Notes: generated by a model not told the origin, from the letters alone. 64,000 bases of DNA from Angiostrongylus vasorum (GCA_018806985.1 JADANN010000192.1:1116001-1180000); one strand, 5' to 3'; positions 37,401 to 46,390 are shown, numbered from the stretch's first letter. Numbers and translations are program-made.

Positions 37401-40400
37401 AATACCGGATACTGTGAGAATTCGAAATGGAGTATTTCAGTTGATGAGAGCACGCATTCGTCTCGCTGTATTCTACTACCTCCATCATTTAATGAACGAA
37501 ACAAAAATCTCCCGCGATCTTTTCAGCGACGCTGCCTATAAGATCGCTCAAGCAGAGGGAAAATTATTTAATATGGTGTGTTTACGTGAGTATAAGTGAC
37601 ATAGAGTGTTGATGAGAAAGCCTTCATCAAGATTTTGCCAAAACCTGGTGCTTTCAAGTAGTTCGTAACATTCGTTATAAAAGCATAGGAATGTTGAGAT
37701 ATGTACAAAACTTGGAGCTTCAGTAAGGCTTCGAACCCACGATTGCCTTTACAGAGGGCTTACATGCTATTCATCACACCAAGTGAGGCTCTTGCTTTGC
37801 TTTTCTCTCTTCCATAGTAAGCGATAATAAATCGACATTGGACGCAGTTAGTCTGAAACTGCAGTTGAAATCACAATGTTTTAGCTTTTATGTAATGCCT
37901 TTATTTCATGACGGGGTATGACGTGAAATACTACCATAGGGATCTGAGATATGTGCAAACTCGGAACTCCAGTTGGATTTCGAACCCACGATTAGCCTTA
38001 GGGCTCACATGATATCGCGCACACAAACCGAGGCCCTTAGTGCACCTGAGGTTCCGAGTTTTGGACGTATTTCATCATTCCTATTTGAAAATATACCCTG
38101 TAATGAAAAAGAATAGGCAGAAAATAGAAGTTAAAACATGTGCCATAAGGACTTTCTTCTACTGCATTCTCTTAAATTGCAGACATTTCTCCCAGGACTT
38201 CTTTGCTAACGGCTTTGAAAAGTAAAGTAGGACGGCTTGAACTGCTTTTTGCCAAAAAACGAGTTGTTTTCAGCTTGTTGAAGGGCTAATGCGTCTAGAG
38301 CTGAAAGAAAACGCAGCGGAGATCGATGTCGTATCAGTGATAAAAACCAGACAAGCCGTGAGAATGATGAGCTATCAGTTCGAAACCATATTGAATTCAT
38401 TGAAGACGTGAGAACTTAAATGGATTTGTAAACTGCTCAAAGAGGTGAACAATCAACTGTTTTTTGCAGCGAGGGTTTCATGCCGGCCGACTCTAAGGAA
38501 AAGTGGAGCGAAGTGGTAGCTGATCTTCGTGACGGCGCAGACCGAATCCTCTGGATACCGAGCCTATCATTCAAGTGAGTACGATACTTACTTCCTTACT
38601 TGGACTTGGTCGGTCCGTCTTCACGAGCTGTGCGGACCCCAGCACATATGCCATTCGTTCCTTTCTCTCGCAATCGTAGTTCATGGTGGTGGTCTTATTC
38701 GAGCATGGTATCGCTTGCGAGTGTCGTACCGTGATCTGTAAAACAACTGCAGCTGTGGGTACAGCTGATTAACCTTGTTTACGAACACGTCCGCCAACGT
38801 GTAGGTGGTCGTCCTGGGGGGACGTTTGCACTCTCTTAGAGTCCACTCTACTGTTCTTTTCGTCTATATGTCGTCCGTTCTTCTCATTATGTGACCGGCC
38901 CATCTATATTTCGCTATCGATGTATAATCTCCTGGATCTCGAAGATGTGACAGATTTCGAAGGTTAGAGCTTCGCATTCCGGCTAGATATTGAGAGTGTC
39001 GGTTATATTTGAGAAGACATCGCTCAAGCGCTCTGTGAGTAGTGCGAAGCATTCTTGACGTAGTTGAAGTATCAACCCACGTCTCCGCAGCATAACAGAG
39101 CGCTAGGAGGACCGTAGAATCGAAGAGACGAGCGCGGAGTTTCGAGTCCTTCAGCTGGTCGGTGGCTTCTTTGAGTGACCCGAATGCTTCATGAACTGGG
39201 TCTTCTTCATAAGAAGTGAGTACGATACTTCATCGATATCATAGGGGCAACGGATTAGGTGTGTAGTGATGGCAAGTTAGTTAAGGAAAAGAATTTATGG
39301 ATTACTGTGGATGTTTTTGACGTTTAAGGAAGCAGAGCAAATTCCACTTTTTTGCATGACACCTTATGTGAAAAACATAGCCGAGACTTTGTCTCTCATA
39401 AGTTGTAAATGACTATACTTTTCTAATTGACGAATTTATGTTTTTGATTTTATGAATAAAGGATTTACTCACAGGGACTGGTTGTACAGTGTAAAATGGA
39501 TCCGACCACTGCGTGAAAGCAGCAGACATAAAGTGGTTGATATTCTTAATAGAGCTCTTTGCTCTTCCGAAGTGAGTAATATTCTCAACATTATTCTTTC
39601 GTTTGCAACCCATCTACGTGTCTGGGTGGAATATCATGAGATATTCTCCACACCGGAAACTCAATTTTAGGTAAGGAAGTTTGAGTGCGGCATAAGAATC
39701 GCTACCGATGGAAGAAGTATGTGGTTTTTTGAAGAAGGGCGTTTGCCGGTGAGCTTCTGTAGTCTTTGAAATCTTGGAAATCCTCTCGAATCTCTGATCT
39801 TACTCCGTCTTTTTTGTATCCCGGCAGTGTTTGGTTGAGTCAGAGTATTGAGAACACATGACTCCAACTAGAGAGAATGTCATGCAGAAATGATACTTTC
39901 AGGGTCACTGAGTGGATTCCACTGAATAAATGTCGGCATCGACACTACGATACTCATGTCGATCAGGGGAGAATTTATTGCCGAAAGGAATATTCTTAGG
40001 TCCGAGTGGACTGGCCGTCGTCTGCCGCTGATGTGGACAAGAAGACGGTATGAAGAACGCTTTCCTCAACCTAACTAATGATCAATGTTCCGATAAGGTG
40101 TTCTTGCTCATTGCAAGTCTTTCGCTGTAGGCTACCATTTTTCTTCCTTTGGCTTCATAGCTTGTTAAACAAATTTGCTAGGACATCTCTTGAGCCTCTT
40201 TGAGTTGTGGCTTTCTGTCCGTTGCGAAAAAAATTCAAGATTACGAGAAAGTGATTGTAACTCTATGCGAAGTATGAAGGGTTACCGGGTTGGTTGGGAA
40301 GACTAGCAAACAGTACACCAATCATCGTTTCCACGTTTTCCGCGAATAAATTAAGAAAGCGACACCTCTTCTTTTGCAGACCCGTTTCAGAGGCCTTCGT

Positions 40401-43400
40401 TTTTCACGCCTATTGAGGTGTTTTACGGGAATATATAATTTCACGTTATTGTCACTCATTTACAATATAGACTTTATTTGGTAGAAAGAGAAAGCCCATT
40501 TTTTTCCTTCACACTGGTGAAAAAAAAGCAAACTTGGTCAGAGTATGACTGGAGCTAAAAGTGTTAGCACTCTTACAGCCTAAATCGTCTGTAAATCGCT
40601 CTGTTTTCGTGCCACCGAAAAGAAAACAGTGACCGCCGAACGTCCCAGGATGACTGACAGACCTCAATGGCGAATATCTCAAACAGCTTTATGTCGTCTA
40701 GCGCTGAATTTTTTTAAACAACGTTGTTTATTTAGAAGGAGGGCGCCTTTAGCGTACTTGTTCGACATGTCCTGATATTTATGTGTAGCGTAACCATTGG
40801 TGGTTCTTTGAGGAAAATAAGACTAGCGAAACCCTCCCCCTCATTTCCACTGTTAGAAGACTTGGTTCCAGGGTTGTTTGGAGAGATAAAAAATATTGAA
40901 TTTCTATGACCACAATCCTTAGCTAGACACTCCATGTGGCATATATTTATACATTTACATATATATATGTATATAAAATCACCTCTACGCAGTTTAATAT
41001 GTGGAAAGCATGACGCATACTTAAAGGACTGATCGACGCAGAATGTTTTTTTACAGGTACGAAACAACGACGTACTGCGAAATGGTGGAAGTGAGCGCTG
41101 AAATCATTGGCGAGATGGTGAAGGCAGAACCTGCAGTTTACACGATTGTTAGTAACAACGTCCAAGCTGAAAGACTAATGATCGAACTGCGACATACTAG
41201 GATGTAAGCCTTTTGAAGAACGATGAAAAAGAGAAAGCTGTTGTGCTATTGGTTTTCCTAAGTGACTAAAAACTGTTACATTCAGGCAGGAAGATAACGT
41301 TGTTTCAAATTTCTGGACTGCTTTTCAAAGTCGCGGGAAGTCTTTCACAAAAAGCCGAGCAACTGATAGTTCCAGAGGGTCGAGTTGGCATTGTCGGGTG
41401 AGGGAAATTCTTTCGGAATACGCTAATCTAGAGGCGTAAAGTGCTCGTACTTCACTTGGTCAAGTACGCATTGCATACCATTCATATAGTGTTTGCATTA
41501 TCGAACCGAAAAATGGACAAGGGCATGCCCCTCTATTGGAAGACACAGCGCAAACTAAATGACTTTTTACAAGTATTATGTTGTAACATATGAAATGGCC
41601 GATTTTCCTAAATTATTCGAGCAATTTGTTTAAATAAAAAATTTCGTCCTCTATGTATATTTAATACACATTCTCAGATCAAAAGCTTGATTTTTCCATC
41701 TAACATTGTTTTTTAAGATTTCTTATTTTAACATTTCTATAGACTTCAACTTTAGTGTGAATCAACGTGATTTTTGTGTCATTTTTTTTGAACGGGAGGA
41801 AGAGTGGACATAATGCCGCGGCATGAACTCGGAATATCAATGCCACGTTTGGAAACGGCTTTGTTAACGAACGGACCACTTGTCATTGGTACACAAAGTT
41901 TGGATCCGGAGACGAGAGCTTTGCAAACGACGAGCGCAGTAGTCCAGAAATTACTGGTAACGACGACGAACTTCGTACTCTGGTCGAATGAAATCCGACT
42001 CAAACGGTCCGAGATTGCGACAGTGCTTGCAGTCAGTACTGCGACCATTTTAGGGTCACTTACAGTTCATTCGTAGAGTTGAAAAAAGTGGATGAATGGG
42101 TTCCACACGAGCTCAACGAAAAGCAAAAAAACTCAACGTCTGAAATTTGGCAATTTGCCACTGATTCGCAACTATAGAGATTCATTTTCGAATCGCATTA
42201 TAACTTGCGATGAAAAATAGATACTGTACCAGAATCGTCGCTGTTCTGCACAATGGCTAGACGCCGATGAGAACCCACGACACATGCCTAAACCGAGTCT
42301 GCATTCCGAGAAGACAGTGGTTTCCGTCTGGCGGTAAATGGCTGGTATGACTTATCACAAATTCATACGATTTGTCCAAACGATTACATCAGAGAAATAT
42401 TGTGCTGAAGTCGAAGAAATGCATCAAAAACTACGAGTCAAGCAGCCGGCCTTGGTCAGTGGAAAAGGACCAATGTTGCTTCATGACAACGCATGAGCGC
42501 CCTTTTCCCAAATGACATTAAGAAAGCTGAACGAAATGCAGTACAAAGCTTTTCCACGTCAGCCTTTCCTGCCAGATTTGTCGTCAACGGCGATCTTTTT
42601 CATTTTTTAAGAATCTAGAGCACTTTCTGGCGGTGAGAAGTCTTCAACGAACAAAGAACCTTTGGAAATGCCTTAAAGAATTTCATCAACACTCGAATCG
42701 ATAATTTCGATAATTTTTATATTAACAAAATTACATATTTCTTTGTTGAAAAAGTGTGCCAATTTTAATAATGCCTACCTCATTTAATGAAATTAGAACG
42801 AAAAAAACTAATGGCCATTTAAAGTTCACATTTAAATTCGGACATTTCATGTGTTACAACCTAATATGTGCAAACTGCAAACAATCGGTATAGCCTTAAA
42901 ATCGTCGTGTATTCCCTTGCGGTTGAATGGAAATTTCTTCATGAAAATTGTTATGGAAGAATACTTTGAGTCAACAGTAGAACAGAAGAATGTTTAAGTT
43001 TTTATCTACGGCCTATTACTTTTTATGCAATTCATTGTGTAAAATTTAATCACAATGCTGCTGAGTCATTTGCAAAACTTTGACCCCAGGCCAGAATCGA
43101 GCCCGCTATTACCCTTTTCAGGCGGTTCACGTGTTACCCACTGCATAACTGAAACCCTTGCTCTGCCTTCTTCTCAGCTACTTTTTTTACTACCATCAGA
43201 AAGCACCTATCAACGCAACTGATTTGGGTAACTTTATCTCATGCACTTTTTACAGTAAAAAAACTGGTTGAGAGGAAGGTAAAGCAGGAGCTTCAGTAGT
43301 GCCGTTGGCAACACGTGAAGCTCCGGAAAGGGTAATCACAGGTTCGAATAGAGTCGAATCTTTGCAAATAACTCAGATTGAGAATATGTTCTGTAGATGA

Positions 43401-43577
43401 AGATGGTTCATGCATTGTGGAGGATTTAAACGATTAGAAAAATCATTGAGAATTGTTTTCAGATGTTGGACCCAGATCACCCTAGTTGCACCTCGTGCGG
43501 CTGTCGACGGTTGTCTTCACATTAGAGGACCGGCCGATCTTTGGGTAGAACCTGCGGACCCGCGAGCGGTACACTAA
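22497..43577 (+). CDS. Na+/H+ exchanger, SLC9C (sperm-type) like, with long C-terminal half
   Basis: A multi-exon membrane antiporter that would swap Na+ for H+ at the plasma membrane. Exons supported by GT-AG borders (one GC donor) and mostly matching phases: 22497-22590, 23100-23276, 23727-23894, 24098-24182 (end uncertain), 24352-24458, 28244-28382, 28444-28563, 29044-29160, 29218-29289, 29706-29807, 30387-30515, 32008-32128, 32672-32851, 33050-33165, 33706-33775, 33842-33967, 37441-37575, 38274-38407, 38470-38574, 39475-39571, 40380-40417, 41057-41203, 41290-41397, 43463-43577. Family marks: MLPPLLFEASF, ATDPVAVVAIL, LIEGESLLNDG, SGLRGALGL, and a VSVIKTRQAVR linker motif. The start and first membrane helices lie upstream and were not found. 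At least one exon is missing before 32008 and the link after 24182 is unresolved, as is the S3-S4 region (34-37.4 kb). A SOS1-like exchanger is the main alternative. Confidence 0.8.
22725..23010 (+). repeat. tRNA-like SINE, family 2
   Basis: A full-length copy: CAATGCCGATTTGTTCTCTG, CTGATGGCACTG, an A-run, CTAGCTGAGAGAAAGGCGAA, box A region GCATGGTGTGGTGGCC, GGAAAGGGTAATAACGGG and box B GTTTGATTCCC, then ATCTCAGCATCATTGTGAA and CACATAATACAGACCATGAA. It sits in the first mapped intron of the exchanger gene. Confidence 0.75.
23389..23671 (+). repeat. tRNA-like SINE, family 1
   Basis: A nearly complete copy in an exchanger intron: head GCGCGTGTGGCACAGTGGTC, a worn box B (GGACTCTATTCCCG), AAACTGGTACCAAACTTGC, AATGAAGTCGAATGCATGGC, tail GAGCTCCATCCTTTATCC. 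Confidence 0.8.
24500..24705 (+). repeat. tRNA-like SINE, family 2
   Basis: GCATGGTGCGGTGGTGAACG (box A), GCCTCCGGAAAGGGTAATAG, box B GTTCGGTCCCC, then CACCGCAGACACCCGCGGTC, AAACATCTCAACATCATCAT and the A-rich end. It lies in the large exchanger intron after 24458. Confidence 0.75.
24894..25190 (+). repeat. divergent tRNA-like SINE, family 1
   Basis: GTCTATAGCGCACTGGTTAG is box A and TGGTTCGATCTCACC box B. The body keeps CAACTTGTTACCGTATTAAC, CACCGTAAGTCG, GATGAAATCGGATGCATAG and a GAACGCTTTGTTC tail. This is an older subfamily member, like 16758-17010 and 61915-62150. Confidence 0.55.
25500..27880 (+). mobile_element. Penelope-like retroelement with RT and GIY-YIG, decayed
   Basis: In the large exchanger intron and in its orientation. 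An N-terminal region comes first (LQDRLRYNAKKE, KQRDSSVEIDPMFRMF at 25649-25975). Reverse transcriptase follows: KVDRPTCPVLHLLIKTHK near 26150, SYKVRPVISCVDGP near 26250, FDVSALYTDV at 26430 (motif A), GLAIGQRLAPTLAIAF near 26620, and the catalytic CRYIDDCF with YIDD at 26720-26731. A connector (VRNMFRTAICVCTTRE) precedes the GIY-YIG endonuclease, seen as CGDEYIGETGRPLCIRIKEH at 27393-27452 and RKLLEAFWINTK near 27575. The terminal core (27769-27796) and AATAACCTCGCGATTGTTG close it. Frame changes near 25980, 26600, 26900 and 27510 break the protein. It lacks about 130 bases before the core that 6742-6848 has. Confidence 0.88.
27755..27815 (+). ncRNA. hammerhead-ribozyme-like motif at Penelope end
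   Basis: CTGAAGA (27769-27775), a GGC/GCC hairpin, GAAA (27789-27792), CGTC and AGCTACTG are identical in the core to the motif at 6851. Upstream GCGGCT replaces CCAGGCT because of the deletion in this copy, so stem I keeps GGCT/AGCT pairing. The extra A before stem II is present here too. Confidence 0.5.
29365..29643 (-). repeat. tRNA-like SINE, family 1
   Basis: The reverse orientation is shown by the plus strand reading GATAAAGCTCTCGACATTGA, GGGATGCGCCATGCATTCGA, then CCACTGCGCCACACGCGCCA at the head. It is full length and inserted against the direction of the exchanger gene, between exons 29289 and 29706. Confidence 0.85.
29970..30290. repeat. (ACAT)n microsatellite, about 320 bp
   Basis: Some 75 tetranucleotide units, almost pure from 29980 to 30193 and then with GTAC, GCAT and CACA variants. 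It lies in the exchanger intron between 29807 and 30387. Long open frames on both strands (HTYIHTYI, MYVCMYVC) come from the repeat and are not genes. Confidence 0.95.
30516..32007. other. exchanger intron, one exon probably hidden
   Basis: The exon ending at 30515 is in phase 0, whereas the one at 32008 needs two bases carried in, so a 3n+2 exon should lie here. I could not place it. At 31624-31670 a short tandem repeat of TTCTGGGTCCCCATGAAGGA occurs. The rest is AT-rich. Confidence 0.4.
32280..32545 (+). repeat. tRNA-like SINE, family 2
   Basis: CAATGCCGACTTATGC, TGATGGTACTGG, CTAGCTGAGGCACAGGCGAA, GGGGAAAGGGTAAAAGC, box B TGTTCGATCCCCACC, then ACATCAACATCGTTGCGG and CACATAATACCCTGCTGTGA. 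A small deletion has removed part of box A. It lies between exchanger exons 32128 and 32672. Confidence 0.75.
33375..33630 (-). repeat. divergent tRNA-like SINE, family 1
   Basis: The plus strand shows GTTGGTCAATCCCTGAGGAT, TTTCGACTTCATTTATGGCA, CTGAATGCATG and, at the far end, CCACTGCGCTATAAG as inverted box A. It is quite worn in the middle. It lies in the intron before the first voltage-sensor-like exon. Confidence 0.65.
34275..34540 (+). repeat. tRNA-like SINE family 2, compound copy
   Basis: A tail fragment (TATCTCAGCATGATTGTCGT, CACATAATACCCTGCCATGG) is joined to a second copy: GGCCTCGGTGGTGCAGTGGA as box A, CCCGAAAAGGATAATCGCGA, box B GAGTTCGAAGCTC, and CATATCTGAGCAACATT. The second copy belongs to the subfamily also seen at 37.6-38.1 and 60.5-60.9 kb. 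Confidence 0.65.
35147..35425 (+). repeat. tRNA-like SINE, family 1
   Basis: GGACATGAGTAGCATAGTGG (head), CTTCGATCACGTACC (worn box B), CAAATTGGTACCAGACCTAT, GATACATCGACCGGCCACTG, AATGAAGTCGAATGCATGAT, tail GAGAGCCTTATC. The tail repeats as TTCATCCTTATCC. Confidence 0.75.
35561..35819 (+). other. candidate S3-S4 region exons, unproven
   Basis: Two segments with splice-like borders lie where S3-S4 should be. One follows TTTCAG at 35560 (LRITTFILVVICTLYKLTRM, donor-like GTTATA). The other follows TTTTTCAG at 35698 and ends at TATC|GTGAGT, with EKLKLFSTIFYELRRY. Phases do not connect cleanly to the exons at 33967 and 37441, so these may be real, dead or chance. Confidence 0.3.
36765..37025 (+). 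repeat. tRNA-like SINE, family 1
   Basis: GCGTGTGTGGTGCAGCGGTC, GCCCCTGCGATACACAC, ATTGATGCCAGACTTGTCTG, GATACGTCGG, GTCATTATAAAGGCCAGATA. About 30 bases near GTCGAATGCATGG are missing before GCGCATCC. The tail is GAGAGCTTTCTCC. Confidence 0.8.
37640..38110 (-). repeat. two tandem SINE family 2 copies, minus
   Basis: Copy one (37640-37830) reads on plus GGAATGTTGAGATATGTACA, CTTCGAACCCACGATTGCCT, CACCAAGTGAGGCTC. Copy two (37890-38110) reads CATAGGGATCTGAGATATGT, TTCGAACCCACGATTAGCCT, ACACAAACCGAGGCCC. Both show inverted box B (CGAACCC) and box A. They lie in tandem between exchanger exons 37575 and 38274. Confidence 0.7.
38573..39230 (-). mobile_element. RTE 3' end insertion with 17-bp target duplication
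   Basis: The insert (about 38590-39213) encodes on minus the C-terminal tail of an RTE polyprotein: TTHRALERCLLKYNRHSQYL, LRDPGDYTSIAKYRWAGHIM, RRTDD, then CWGPH near the end. AAGTGAGTACGATACTT occurs at both 38573-38589 and 39214-39230, the expected target-site duplication. The duplicated bases contain the GT donor of the exchanger exon ending at 38574, so a second donor-like GTGAGT lies at 39216. The copy is 5' truncated and not able to move. Confidence 0.85.
40738..41050 (+). repeat. very worn SINE family 1 candidate
   Basis: GGGCGCCTTTAGCGTACTTG resembles the family head. At the other end GAAAGCATGACGCATACTTA and GACTGATCGACGCAGAATG resemble GTCGAATGCATGGCGCATCC and GATCAACGCCGAGAG. Its T-rich tail runs straight into the acceptor TTTTTTTACAG of the exchanger exon at 41057. 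A (TA)n-like tract sits inside at 40950-40977. Confidence 0.4.
41576..42864 (+). mobile_element. full-length mariner transposon, decayed transposase
   Basis: The element is 1289 bp, flanked by TA on both sides. Its inverted ends are TTATGTTGTAACATATGAAA on the left and, on the minus strand, TTAGGTTGTAACACATGAAA on the right. The transposase remains read RNINATFGNGFVNERT near 41830, KFGSGDESFANDERS at 41890-41934, VREIATVLAVSTATILGS near 42010, KKVDEWVPHELNEKQK at 42084-42131, then CDEKW, SAQWLDADENPRHMPK, EKYCAEVEEMHQKLR and GPMLLHDNA in changing frames. Stops and frameshifts kill it. It lies in the exchanger intron between 41397 and 43463. The layout fits the cecropia/irritans-type mariners. 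Confidence 0.9.
43045..43400. repeat. head-to-head inverted pair of SINE family 2
   Basis: The left half (43045-43215) is on minus: GAATCGAGCCCGCTATTACC, CTTTTCAGGCGGTTCACGTG, TTCTCAGCTACTTTTTTTAC. The right half (43250-43400) is on plus: GGTTGAGAGGAAGGTAAAGC, GCTCCGGAAAGGGTAATCAC, box B AGGTTCGAATAG, ACTCAGATTGAGAAT. Their 5' ends face each other. The acceptor of the last exchanger exon follows at 43462. Confidence 0.7.
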
Positions 43578-44330
43578 TACTAATACATACACTGTACTAA
43601 TCCCCCATAGACTATCAGTTTTGTCCAAACATCAAAAACGGCGTTTCAGCCCGGCATGGTGTTTTTTTGAGAAACGACGCATAGAAGAAGGGGTCGAGTG
43701 TTCAGCACGTAACAACTCCACAATATCATTCATCCACTACGGCCCATCACGAGTAAGTGAACAATGACCAATAACTCGAAGGGACTGCCATTGATCAAGC
43801 ATTGATAATTTTTCAGAAACTTCGTGTTGTGGCAACTGAGTGAAATTCTCAAGAAACATTCTTTTTTGAAACATCTTACTTCATAACATTAGAGTACTAA
43901 GAGATTAAGCGTTGAAAGTAAAATAATAAACAATTACTCCCCAAACATTATGTTTGTCTTCATTGAAGGTACGAAGAGTTTTTAACTATACAGTGCTAAA
44001 GAAGCAGAGTATTTGTGACGTTAGTAAACGTCTGTGAAAGACTGTCTATTCATGCTTTAACAGTTCAAGGAAGAAATGAGCAGCACTGTATGAAAATGGT
44101 TTTACAACAAAAATGTAAAATAGGGAAAGTTCTTCCTTATATGGATTGAACTTAAAAAAGACCATCTTCATAGTCCATTTATATCCCACTACTTCCTTCA
44201 CTCGATTTGTTGAAATTTTTCAAGCATCATGCATGAAAATGGTTGATTCGCATATGAGTTCGAGTGTGGTTTGTAGGCTTCTAATGAAGGCATGACTAAT
44301 CCCTATTTCTTCGTTGATAATCTAACACAA
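43578..44330. other. 3' flank of the exchanger gene
   Basis: An AATAAA lies near 43926, about 350 bases past the stop at 43577, and could be the poly(A) signal. No other feature is recognised. Confidence 0.35.
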
Positions 44331-44334
44331 CGTT

Positions 44335-44700
44335 GACACAAAACTTTGCTCGGCTAACTCTTCGGAGCCTTCGCTTTCTTCAGAGCCGGATTGATCAGTG
44401 TCGAATGTACATAATTGTTCCTTCTTCTGATGTTTGTCTTCGTACTCGCACCGAGTTTAATGTAGTGGTGCACCGTTCGAATGAAAGGACCTCCTAGGTA
44501 GCGCTGTTTTATACGGAGAGGTTTAGTGATTGCCTATTGGTAATTGTTTGGAGACCCACATCGGAAGAAAGAACAACTGCAGATAACCAGTTTAGATCAA
44601 TCTGGCTCTGAAGAAGGCGAAGGCTCCGAAACATAAGCGGAATAAAATTTTTTACCAACATCACGCTAGCTTGTCAGTAAAAGGGGCTGAGGGACATTGA
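44335..44700. repeat. Penelope-type ends, diverging pair
   Basis: On minus, the strand opposite 44365-44400 reads GGCTCTGAAGAAAGCGAAGG and CTCCGAAGAGTTAGC. On plus, 44604-44636 reads GGCTCTGAAGAAGGCGAAGG and CTCCGAAACATAAGCGG, followed by ACCAACATCACGCTAGCTTG. Both are the ribozyme-like core of the Penelope ends in a distinct subfamily, about 200 bases apart and pointing away from each other. Confidence 0.55.
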
Positions 44701-44989
44701 TTCCTGCAATAGGTCGAGGAACCGATCATTGATGATGTAACAGTCAAATTCTCAAAATATTAGCTTTACAATGTGATAAGAAGGTCTAGCCTTAGTTTGT
44801 TCAGACATTCATTTGTTCCCAAAAGTTCATCTTAGTAGATTTTCGCTCGTAATTAGGATATTTTTTTCAAGAACGCATAAGCAGTAGAATTAATGGCGAC
44901 TGAGAACTGATCGTTATCGCCTGGTGAAAATTTATTTTACCCTGATTCAATCGTCTTTTAAACGTGTTTCCAATTTTTGTATTCAACGG

Positions 44990-45095
44990 TATGCCACCAC
45001 ATGTTAGGCCAGGCATGCATTTAATCACCCCTAATATGCTACGAATGGAGTTTAATGCATGGCATATTCACTAGAGATTTATCAACTCTGTGCCT
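44990..45095 (+). repeat. SINE family 1, 3' part only
   Basis: TATGCCACCACATGTTAGGC, CAGGCATGCATTTAATCACC, GGAGTTTAATGCATGGCATA, GATTTATCAACTCTG match the last third of the family. The tRNA-like head is absent. Confidence 0.55.
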
Positions 45096-45099
45096 GTTA

Positions 45100-46390
45100 A
45101 GTTTCATTACTCTTTGAGACTCTGGAGAAAGTAGTCTGGTGGTAGTGGTACCTCCAACATATGGCGCTCATCATCTCGTTTCTCTGACGCAGTCTGACTC
45201 TGTCCCATGTATTCTTACATTCCTTTTTGCTTTCAATCTTTTGCGACAACAACTGCAAAGCACCAACAATCTCACCCACAGCATAACGCATTTTTCATTC
45301 TCTCTTTGCTATAATTAAAGTTCTCAATGGTTCCGTCGAAAGTAGAGCTATCAAATCTGTTTTGATCAAGATACCTTCCTGGCGGCGCTGTAACAATTAA
45401 GCTGCCGTGCCGTTTCCGATCCATTCGTTGGTGATCATCCATCAAAAGAAACGCTACAGATACGAGGTATTCATATGCACACAATCCGTGTTTCGAACCC
45501 ATTCATTTTGGACTTGAGCCTCGAAAAATTAAATTCCGCACGACTAGCTTACCACATTGTCTCAGAGCAGACGTGTTGGAGGAGACCTATAACCACGTCC
45601 CATTTACTTCGTTGTCACCTGGATCCAGGCTATTGGTCAAACTAACTTGTAGATTGTAATATGGATAAACAAAACACACCAACAAGCGTGGGCATGAATT
45701 TTTCTATCTAAACACAGAAAGTACGCACCCATTCAGAGCAACATAAACAGGGCATCGATCTCATGCATCCATCTTTGCTCCACAGAAGTTCGAAATCGCT
45801 TTCGGTCTATGTTTAACCCCTATCCACAACCCGTGCCACGTAGCATTGCGACTTAACCGTTGAGGATTCCATAGTGAGAAGATCTATGGCGGCCAACGAT
45901 GACTTAAAAATTTAACCTAATGAGGGAAAAGTTTTACAGACTATTTTGCCACTTCTGGTTCATAGCGAAGTAATATACTCATTAATAACGTCATACAGTG
46001 TCCTGTGCGTGCAAAGAAATTTAACGCCATGTTCTCTTGCCATAAAACCTCACCCTTTGGTTAATTGTTTCTCCGAAACCTATCATAACAATTAATGCAG
46101 GAAATGTCAGAGATCTTTCTTGCATGTCGACGATAATGAAAGATTTAAAGAAAAAACAATTAAGAGCATTTAGAGAATACATGTTGTTCCACGAAAAAGA
46201 CAAATTGATTGTGCCATCGCCGCTTGCCATGAATGTAGTAAAAACTGCAACTGTTAGATATGGCATGAAGAATTTGTTCCTCATCTACGGTTGGGCGCAG
46301 TTTTTCAGCTAATGCACTTCAAAAAGCTAGCTGCTAATTGAGGAAATAACTCAAAAGGCCGACTTTCTCTAGACCTCGGCATCAATAGTT
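45100..46390. other. no supported gene
   Basis: Minus-strand frames at 45097-45291 and 45272-45502 and a plus frame at 46124-46312 are open but have no recognised motif. On 46021-46312 both strands are open at once, which is not evidence for a gene. Confidence 0.35.

Larger units (their letters stand above)
37441..43577 (+). other. cytoplasmic C-terminal exons of the SLC9C-like gene
   Basis: The exons read RARIRLAVFYYLHHLMNETK and AAYKIAQAEGKLF; LMRLELKENAAEIDVVSVI followed by KTRQAVRMM, the linker motif seen in SLC9C and SOS1 exchangers; ADSKEKWSEVVADL with ILWIPSLSF; WLYSVKWIRPLRES; a 38-base exon TRFRGLRFSRLLR; YCEMVEVSAEIIGEMVK; ITLFQISGLLFKVAGSL with EGRVGIVG; and a last exon with DGCLHIRGPADLWVE and a stop at 43575-43577. 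The last two may be the remains of a cyclic-nucleotide-binding fold, but no clear phosphate-binding cassette is seen. Phases match throughout, including AT|G at 41203/41290 and GG|A at 41397/43463. Confidence 0.7.

Noticed and set aside
38183..38222. Short exon HFSQDFFANGFE between two exchanger exons
   Set aside because: Borders look right, but the phase does not fit; 37575 joins 38274 directly in phase.
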